Assembly (NCBI GenBank): GCA_036362985.1
Contig: JAYGXS010000006.1
Coordinates: 9,160,590-9,224,589 of the forward strand
From: Ligula intestinalis
Lineage: Eukaryota; Platyhelminthes; Cestoda; Diphyllobothriidea; Diphyllobothriidae
Reading direction: 5' to 3'
DNA length: 64,000 bases
The notes below the pieces were generated by a model, which saw nothing but the letters and a program-made list of their open reading frames with translations, was not told the origin of the DNA and ran no database searches. Shown here piece by piece: positions 56,601 through 64,000 of the stretch. The stretch's first letter is position 1. Each line of letters opens with the position of its first letter. The position numbers and the translations under genes were made by a program.

Positions 56601-58975
56601 GTAGTCTATTTTCAAAAAAGATACGTTTTTCTAGTGGTCAAAGCGAATTTACTTCAACAGCCCGCATCCCACCATGACTAAAAAGACTTCTGAATAGCGT
56701 ACGCGTTAATCAGCATCACACCCTGTGTCATGGATTTATGTCGAAAGAGTGTCAATCTTTCGCATATTTCGGCATGTTGCGTGCTTGTCGGCGACATACT
56801 ACTAAAGGAACTTTACTTTAGTTAACATGTTATGCACGTATTACTATTTGCTAATAACTATTTATTAAACATGGTCAAAGTAAGTGTGGTATCATGTTGG
56901 ATATTTCAGGCATACTGTTTTCAAAAGGGTCTTCAAGGGCTTTGCCTACTTCCTTAAATATACAGAACAATATCGACTGGTTAATTTTATCATTAATAAA
57001 TGGTGATTATGTTCGACGTTTTCATCGGAACATTTAAAATAACATTAACATTAAGAATCTTTAAGAAAAGCGTGAAGCGAACAAAAACATATACTGCTGC
57101 CAGATTTCTATGATGATTAAATCCACTCACTTGTGCAAATAATCCTGTGTGTTGAAATACCAAGTCAGACGTTGTAATGAACGTTCATTGAAGATCGTGC
57201 TATACTACAAATGGCGTTTACATAACCCTTAGTAGGACTTCATAATACACTTTCTGACAAACCGCAGGAATAATAAGTTTCCATATATTTTTTGGTTTAG
57301 AATATGCAGAATGTCAAACCAAAGTTTTTAAGATGCAGATTTTTAGATTGGAAGAAACTTAGGATATACTGGATTTATAAAGTTCACGAGCGCTCATCAA
57401 CTGCTATCTCTCAGTGCGTAACATAAATTACGTCAGACATACACAAAACTGAATTCGTACAGAAAATGGATAAAAAGCCATAACGTCATAGGATGTGATC
57501 AAAAGAAAATCACTTACATAGGAAATTAAAAAGGAAGAGTGCAGAAAAATGCGGACAAACGTTGAATGAATGAGTAATTTGGACACAGGCTGCGTAAATC
57601 TGTGTGCCAGATTTTGCCAGGGCTTATCAGGGTGAGCCATATTCACCAACTGTTTTCATGGGTTTGGTTTTGACCATCGTGTACTTGTGCCAGCCTAAAC
57701 GTATCGTACATTAAACTACGTGTAGGAAGCCTATATACTGAGAGCAAAACCAAACAGTTGGAGCATTTGCTTAGCCTTATTTTCCGAGAGGAAGATGTTT
57801 GAAAACATGTTGCCGTTCTTATTGCTTTTTACATTTGTGATGAAAATGTAATGCTCCATAGCATCCTTTTTAAGTTATTAAGCATTATGTGCGCTGAAAT
57901 ATGCTATAATGGTGCATGGTTAGTTAGAGCAGAAATAAGGTAAACAAAATTATGGTTTAATTTGTTGCGGCTACGCTTTTAAAGTGCGCCACGTACAAAA
58001 AGCAAATGTTTAAAGACATTCCCAACTTCTTATTATGGTACAGAAGTAGTCACATAAACCGAAACGTTTGTCATTGGCTTCACATTTAATTATTTTCAGA
58101 AAAAGGTCACCACTGGAGGGCATGTGTGACCTCTTAGTATAGGTGTAATTACCACTAGTGCAGCTTCCAAAAATATGTTGCTGCAAAATACAGTGCCTTT
58201 ATCTTAAAGCGGAAGATCTGTTAAAACGCAACATTGATGTATTTTGTGTAGTTTAATTGGAGGACATCATTAAGCTCTACCGTAAACGGCACTAGAGACT
58301 CCTAAGGTCGTTTTCGGTTTATCAGCTATCATAAGGTCAAGAATTCGACGCTCGAAACACAGGCCGCCGTCATTAGAAGACCAAAGGTCAAAACAGTAAG
58401 CCACGTGCTTCTTGTCCTGTCGGTTTATGTCAGCAAAAGTGTAATTGGTTTAAAATGGGCGCTAGCCCCAATGTGGGAACCCATAATCGCTGACTCATCA
58501 CACAAAGGCTGCAGTCACACTGGATGCCCGCACCCAGTCCACTTTTCGCTTTATGTCAGACACTATTTGATAGCATGCCCAGTCTCGGCTGCGCGCACAA
58601 CGCAGCGGCACCTCACCTAATAAAATCAATCACCTCTAAGGCTGCAAAAAACTAAGAGGACTAACGGCTGCCACTCGGAGGAATGTCACCAGACATCAGT
58701 CGAGCTCTGCTTTTATTTGTATTTAAACTATTAGTGTGCTTAGTCACAAAGCTTTCACATAATTGTGGTTTATCGTATTTACTTCATGCAAGACCGCTTA
58801 GGTCAGATGCAATGCGGACCTATAGAGACGGCCTTCACACGAATATAACCCTCCTCTAGTGGATCTTTCCTATTTGACTGTTAAAGTCGCTATCTAGTTT
58901 TTTTCATTCTTAAGGAAACAATGTGATGGAACTTTTCACCTTCTCAAATTTCTTTGTTTCTATTCAATTACAAAG

Positions 58976-59094
58976 CCATTCAAATTGAGCCTGGGTTTCC
59001 TACTGACTGTGGCATTCCAGCCGTCCCACGGACATTCAAAGAGGAAGCTTAGAGCAGAAAAGTCCGTGCGACCCCCTACTCCTGGCCATGGCAT
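58976..59094 (+). pseudogene. Protease exon 2: light chain and activation region
   Basis: Reads IQIEPGFPTDCGIPAVPRTF then KEEA, a TAG stop at 59050-59052, SRKV and RATPYSWPWH, followed by donor GTAAGC. The cysteine of DCG is the usual light-chain cysteine. Between SRK and RATP the IVGG segment is mostly missing, so even without the stop the zymogen could not be activated in the normal way. Confidence 0.8.
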
Positions 59095-59582
59095 GTAAGC
59101 TGATAGCGCCTCCTTTCGTATTGCCTTCATGAATCACAATATAATAACCACAATCGATTGTACAGCATTGAACATGTACCTCGTTCAAAATCACCACCAT
59201 TATTAAAATAACTAGTAAACTGGAACCTCTTATCAACGACTAGTGGACTTCACTGCAAAAAAAACCTTCCAACTAAAAATATGCATGTTTAATGCAAATT
59301 TGTAATAGAACATTAACTTATAGTTCGACGCAACATCTCAGTAATGTCCTGTGCATCGATACATATAATACGCTGATGAACTTCAATTTTAAATATTAAA
59401 TTTCTGAAGGGTTCAAAACAGGCCGATAGTCACAGATTAGAGTATGGTTCAAATAGCGGATAGGTTACGCTGGAGAATCTTGATGATTGGCGAATCACCC
59501 ACAATTCTTCTAGGCACTGGCATCATATTGGCTTAAAGCTTGTACCTGTGAAATACAAGTCGCATTGTTTTTATTTTACGAG

Positions 59583-59908
59583 GTGGGTCTGTGGGCGGAC
59601 CAAGTTAGACAATATCCATACTGTGGAGGCACTCTGATCAGTGACCATCGTCGTGACTGCGGCACATTGCATCAAACCCCTCCTCAGTTGTTCACAACTG
59701 CCAACCCAAGGGACGCCCTTTTGCATACCAGCCACGCCTAGTCACCGATTGCATGTACTTGTCGGCGCTCATGACTACGTGAATCCTGATTCCACAGCAA
59801 AGTTGCATATGGTAGCACGCGCAGTCATCCATCCCAGATTCAACAGACACTGGCCTTTTTATAGTACTGACATTGCAGTAATTAAGCTTTCTGAGGGCAC
59901 GCCTACAG
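59583..59908 (+). pseudogene. Protease exon 3: catalytic His and Asp
   Basis: Phase 0 acceptor. Begins VGLWADQVRQYPYCGGTLI, then the frame breaks (two bases missing, or one extra, at about 59640-59650) before VVTAAHC, with His57 at 59665-59667. It continues with HVLVGAHDY, VIHPRFN and DIAVIKL (Asp102 at 59869-59871) to EGTPT. Donor G then GTACGT, phase 1. Confidence 0.85.
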
Positions 59909-62740
59909 GTACGTTATAACACTACTGCCTTAAATGTTTCCTAGAATTTTTTTATTACAATTCGCTTAAAAACTACTGGTGCATGCATATCTGTGTGTAT
60001 ACATCTAGCATTGTGGTTACTTAATAGGTTATACCCCAGGCAGTATGATCGTCACTTCCAATTTCTTGTCAGCAGAGATGAATTGCGACAGTAGGTGGAT
60101 GGACTTGTTTATTGTGAACAAACAAAGTGGATAATAGACTGGACAGGTTGATGGCCGGCGTCTGAGATCCAGAACATCGGTAGCCACGGCATGCTGTACT
60201 CACGGAATCAGCCCCACTGAGATGATTTGCCAGGTTTGTACATGCATCATTTCCTTCAGCCGCAGGGGGTCGAGTATTGGCACGGTATGCACCGCCTGTG
60301 ACTAGGACTTCTACATTAGATTGCATATCTGATGCAAGGTTGGAGATTGAAGGATTTAACGCACACTTGAGATTGTTTGTTTAGTTCATGGTGTTGACCT
60401 GGTTTGCAAAATGTTTTTTACTAGAATTTAGTTACGTTCAGATCAGAATACTGAGAGAAAATATAGGCGAAAATAGGCGAAATCCAGCGTTCGTTGATAT
60501 CCGAGGAATTTCTTACGCTATTGAACGCTCCGGAAAAGAACTTCTTGCGTGTGCATGTTGCACTATGAAAGAACATTCATGAAGAGCAGGAACTTTTTAA
60601 TTATGTATATTAACAAAGCGGAAAATGTTGTTTGGCCTCCATGAAATTGAGGTAAGTGTAATAAGGAGATAGCGCATTACTTTTTGAAAAGATAAGCAAA
60701 ATAATTTTTTTAAAAATTATACTTTGTAAATCTGCCAACTAGCAGTTCTCATAAAAGCATGTTAGAATACATACTGGAAATCTGGGCTCTTCGGTAACAG
60801 CCATACATTATATTGCACGTAATATTGAAGCATATGTATTTGGAAAATTGACACAACGATTATTTTCTAACGTTATTTTACTTGTGCTGCTTTATTTACA
60901 CAGTGGTTTTGCATGAGCGGGCTTCCTCTTCATGCTAAAGTTAAATTTACCTAGTACGCACGATTTCCACTGTTTGAATTCCTACTTTATTGATTGCCTC
61001 TTGGCTCTCTCAAGTGACCTTGATGTTTTGGATCGATTTTTCTGTATGAATTCAATTCTGTAATTTATCATTCGTTATTCTGTTTATGCAGCGAGCGGAA
61101 GCGGCTGATGAGCGCTCGCGAAATTTATGGTGCCATTAAATTCTGCTACACACGCTGTCTTCACTTTGTTATAGTAGCTGGTGTTTCTACAAAACGTTAT
61201 ATTCCTTCATAAATCATAATATGCCCTTTTGTGAAGAACGATCATAACTTTATTGCTGTAAGTCTTTGGGGGCCACAGCTTGGGCTGCGTTTGAATAAGA
61301 TGGAGTTAATTGTAAAAATCGTAGGATTGCATGAGAAAGGTTATCTACTGTATTAAATGACGTGACTCGGGAGTCGGAAGTGAGCTTTATGGCTAATGCA
61401 GATCCTCACACCCAGACCGTACACGCATATCCTCATCTACGAATTAATCAACGGTAAATATTTTTGAAGCCAGCAGATGTAAACACGATAGTTCTACCAC
61501 TTTTTCAGCTTCGCTGTAGTGAATCGTTTGTTGCATAGCCAAGGTCACGAGGAAAGCTAAACTTTGCGCAAAGAAGATCGCAATGGTGCCACCAGCGATC
61601 CCGCTGTGTCATAAGTAATTGAAGAACACAGAAGGCCCCATGAGCAGGTGACTACATCTGGGCTTTATCAGCCGGAATGAGTGTGCCATAAAGCGCGACA
61701 CTGGAAAGGAGTCATTGCAACCTACATTTGAATCATCTAGCCAGAAACCTCACAATAAATACGTTGGGCTTTGTGCGCAGTTAGTTGTATTCCGTCGGTT
61801 GGAAAAATTCCAGGCAAGGACTTCTTGCACGGAGCGCTAGATTTTATGGTGTCAAATGTTAAAACGGTGAAAAAAGTGCTGAAACAACAATAATAAAAAT
61901 AACTTCACGCAGTACGAAACTACTCTTGGGAGGACGTGCTTGTTAGTAGGAGAGGGGGCGTGGCTGTGCTCTTTTAGGTCGGTCTGAGGTCGTTCATATG
62001 GCCTTAGTGTTGGTCTCAAATGCCAGCGGGTCAACGCGGGAGATGTGGCTGGTAAACAGAGGCAATCACGCGCGCACGTTACCCGCTGGTGTTGGTGTAG
62101 TAACTGCGGCAACCGGGTTGAAAAGGGCAGAGGGCTGACAGTTGACTCCCTGTCACAAATTCAGTTCATGGAAGTGCATGTCCGGTAGTCGAGGCGACAG
62201 TCTCTGACGTTAGCGCAGAGTCGAACGCATTATGGGGAAATGTGATAACAAGCCAGATAGCCAAACTGGGCGGCTAGGGACAGTATGATGTAATGTGCAA
62301 TCTAGTAGAAGGGTAAAATTGGAGGGCGGCCAGCGCTCGAGGGACAACCAGGATATATTTCGTAAGAGAGAAACAATACTATATCTGTCGGACACGATTG
62401 AAGCTGGAGAACAGACATAGGGGGTCTCACGCTTGTTCAGACAGAAAAAGCACCGCCAACAAATTTCCCACATACAGTTAACGTCGACACTTCTACTGTA
62501 TCTACGCACTAAAAGACTGTAGAACTCACTACGGGCAGTTGCGAATTCTATACTTGGTACTGCACTTTCTTGCAAGATATTACACATAATTAGGTAATGC
62601 CTTCCTATGTAACTGATCATATGATTTTCGCATATCTTTTAGCGTGTTCGTTTTCTTTCTTCACTTTAGGCACAATGTTACGATGTAATCAATGCTGAAT
62701 CGTTTGTCTGTTCTTTTTCTACGTCCTAATGACGATGCAG
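59909..62740. repeat. Protease intron 3, repeat-rich
   Basis: This 2.8-kb intron holds a GC-richer fragment at 60060-60370 (minus frame 60326-60069, unrecognised), a family E repeat copy (60400-60680), and a GC-rich block at 61900-62640 with minus frames 62112-61852 and 62620-62210. The last block contains tatttcgtaagagagaaaca and similar LTR-like text, but I could not define ends or coding motifs. Confidence 0.45.
60400..60680. repeat. Dispersed repeat family E, copy 2
   Basis: Partner of 11140-11420 with the same order of landmarks, including tttactagaa and ccatgaaattgaggtaagtg. It contains the plus frame 60388-60582, which shares PAFVDIRGI-type residues with the first copy. Confidence 0.55.
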
Positions 62741-62963
62741 TGCCAAAAATCTACTTTCCGGATTGAAGTGTGAAAGCGGTGCGTGGCTCGCTCTGTTACT
62801 ACGCCGGCTGGGGCGCAGTTTATAGGACGAGATTTCCTACAATAAAGTCAATTCTGAGGAAACTGAGAGAAGCTCAAGTTGAACTGACGTCGGATGAAGC
62901 CTGCTGAGATGCCTTCAACGACTATAGTGAAGAAAAAAAACACCTGCATACAATCAGATGGCA
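62741..62963 (+). pseudogene. Protease exon 4: GWG region
   Basis: Acceptor gacgatgcag. The phase-1 join gives PKIYFPD, a TGA stop (62764), SVKAVRGSLCYYAGWGAVY, then LREAQVELTSDEAC, a second TGA (62905), and DAFNDYSEEK up to an A8 run. The expected cysteine of the methionine loop is reached only after a frame change. The 3' edge is uncertain; a weak donor (gca then gtgctt) at 62964 would restore phase 0. Confidence 0.75.
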
Positions 62964-63400
62964 GTGCTTGACAGAAATTCTTCTTTCGTAATATAACTTA
63001 AAATAAGATTAACAATTATTTTTAAATTGTCGAATGTGCAAGGTCTTTTTTGGGTTATAGACGCGCATATCACAATAAAATTGGTACGACTTTCTTGTAG
63101 GAAAACTTTAATAATAATGACAGCTTTAAATTTTGTTCAGTTGATTTCAGTTTTGAATGTCCAAATATTATGACTTCTTTTGATTAAATAATCTTTTTCA
63201 TCCTTACGCTATGTCTTTCATTGTACTGTTTAGTCAGCAAGAAATCGGGCACAGCTTTAATTACTGACTTATTCCTGAGCGTTTTCCAACCGTTTCATTT
63301 ACATTTAAAGTCAAAAATAAAAAGGTTCTGCCGTTTTTTTCTATTGCAAAATGCTCCTTCGATTTTGCAATGCAAAATGACTGTTCTGTACGATTTTCAG
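62964..63400. other. Protease intron 4
   Basis: AT-rich, ends in a good acceptor. The plus frame 63221-63457 reads through the intron into exon 5 and should not be taken as a gene start. Confidence 0.5.
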
Positions 63401-63548
63401 ACTCCGTGTGACGGGGACAGCGGCGGTGGACTTTTTCTGCCCTGCACCCGATGGTGACAGTTTCTACTGGTATGGAATAATTGTGAGCTCATCGGAAGAC
63501 TGCAGGAGCAAAGTGGCAACTGTCAGCAACGTCACCGCGATCTACTAG
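63401..63548 (+). pseudogene. Protease exon 5: catalytic Ser and C terminus
   Basis: Acceptor cgattttcag. Reads TPCDGDSGGGLF, with Ser195 at 63419-63421. A T5 run (63432-63436) shifts the frame, after which APDGDSFYWYGIIVSSSEDC and VATVSNVTAIY follow to a TAG at 63546-63548. The proline after GDSGG is Gly. Confidence 0.85.
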
Positions 63549-63617
63549 TGGGTAGCGCAAACAGCGCCTACTCTAGGTCTATTATTTGTCGCATCCAACA
63601 CAATCCTTAGTTGATTG

Positions 63618-63623
63618 AATAAA
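63618..63623 (+). terminator. Polyadenylation signal of the protease locus
   Basis: AATAAA, 70 nt after the TAG at 63546-63548. Position and exact match to the canonical hexamer support it as the ancestral 3' end of the locus. Confidence 0.55.
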
Positions 63624-64000
63624 CACAATTTGTTCTTGGAATCAATTTTGTAGCGCTTCATCACTTCTGTTATTTCCAGTTGAACAAGTTGGAAATTCTG
63701 CCCATTCATTTGCATTGACTCAGACAGATTCCACTTAGGCAGTCTCTGTCTTATAAATGGTTGTTCACGCCTTCCACTGAATTGTGTGAAAAATTCCCAT
63801 TTATTCAACAGTTATGTTCTTTTAGACCCATTTTGTTTCCAGTTACCTCCAAGCTGGTGTTAAAATTAGTCCCCTGGCCTAGTACCACTTACTGATGCTT
63901 GAATCCTGACCCCAACTCTTGTACGGCTCTGTTGCCTTTGAGTCCCTCTTTCTCCACAATCCATCTTCCCCACTTCATAAGCAGACGACTAAAGAAATGT
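63624..64000. other. No gene seen
   Basis: The minus frame 63808-63545 overlaps the end of the protease exon on the other strand and shows no motif. The last 150 bases are CT-rich. Confidence 0.45.

Larger units (their letters stand above)
55371..63548 (+). pseudogene. S1 (chymotrypsin-fold) serine protease pseudogene, five exons
   Basis: Exons 55371-55428, 58976-59094, 59583-59908, 62741-about 62963 and 63401-63548, with consistent splice phases (1, 0, 1, 0). They encode, in order: a signal peptide; DCGIPAVPRTF and SWPWH; VGLWAD...CGGTLI, TAAHC (His57) and DIAVIKL (Asp102); CYYAGWG; and CDGDSGGG (Ser195). Intact it would be about 290 residues, typical for a secreted S1 enzyme. Breaks: TAG at 59050; the R-IVGG activation motif reduced to SRKV; a frameshift at about 59640-59650 before VVTAAHC; TGA at 62764 and 62905; a frame change near an A8 run at 62933-62940; and one extra T in 63432-63436. 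Two of these are at homopolymers and could be base-calling errors; the stops and lost IVGG cannot be explained that way easily. Residue 189 is Thr, not Asp, so trypsin specificity would not be expected. Confidence 0.85.

Noticed and set aside
57795..57850. Alternative leader exon MFENMLPFLLLF for the protease
   Set aside because: It has a TATATA word upstream and a hydrophobic core, but its donor leaves phase 2 or 0, while exon 2 needs phase 1. Exon 1 at 55371 fits exactly.
62210..62620. 136-codon minus frame in protease intron 3
   Set aside because: No recognisable domain; it lies in a GC-rich repeat-like block within an intron of the opposite strand.
1..64000. CRISPR arrays, prokaryotic operons, rRNA genes or integrated virus genomes
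   Set aside because: No regularly spaced short repeats, no ribosome-binding-site-led gene runs, no rRNA core motifs and no viral structural or polymerase motifs other than retrotransposon remnants were seen.

Overview
The window looks like AT-rich, intron-containing metazoan nuclear DNA, most probably from a parasitic flatworm (cestode or trematode). The support is indirect. Genes are split into small exons with GT-AG (once GC-AG) introns. The repeat load mixes CR1-like LINEs, a Penelope-like element with a GIY-YIG tail, a Helitron-type helicase relic and a Ty3/CsRn1-like fragment with a tRNA-Trp primer-binding site. The coding signals I find are secreted proteins. No bacterial operons, rRNA genes or CRISPR arrays are present. 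Most long open frames in the window are chance frames or transposon debris; the real coding signals are short spliced exons.

Two loci carry the biology. (1) 19268-20333, minus strand: a compact five-exon gene I do not recognise. It encodes a predicted secreted glycoprotein of about 200 residues: a signal peptide, then four consecutive exons, each (apart from the terminal one, which carries the stop) bounded by phase-1 introns and each carrying a small cysteine module. Three modules have a C-x5/6-C ... C-x3-C pattern and one keeps only the second pair. This is the best candidate for an undescribed protein family. (2) 55371-63548, plus strand: a five-exon chymotrypsin-fold (S1) serine protease locus. 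Signal-peptide, light-chain, His/Asp, GWG and GDSGG exons can all be followed through matching splice phases. It is broken by three in-frame stops, loss of most of the activation motif and several frameshifts, so I call it a pseudogene. A lone cysteine-rich exon with weak ShK resemblance lies at 26875-27003 (minus), and unassigned exon-like pieces lie at 6253-6344 and 20734-21446 (plus).

Layout: 1-6250 mostly blank AT-rich DNA with one repeat-like patch and one hammerhead-like motif; 6454-8282 a pair of 370-bp direct repeats flanking a tRNA-Trp 3'-half/PBS (decayed LTR element); 9025-9690 a tandem array of a ~298-bp unit containing a tRNA-like sequence; 9712-18000 dispersed AT-rich repeats; 19268-21446 the cysteine-module gene and divergent exon-like pieces; 23940-26560 a diverged repeat pair; 28130-32290 LINE tail, Penelope-like relic and Helitron helicase relic; 33560-47880 AT-rich repeats and blanks; 47880-49573 a CR1-like LINE with an internal 504-bp tandem duplication of its reverse transcriptase; 49615-53870 repeat copies and another LINE 3' end; 55371-63548 the protease pseudogene with repeat-filled introns.

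All homology statements come from motif recognition by eye. Splice calls, domain names and repeat boundaries have not been tested against any database or transcript.
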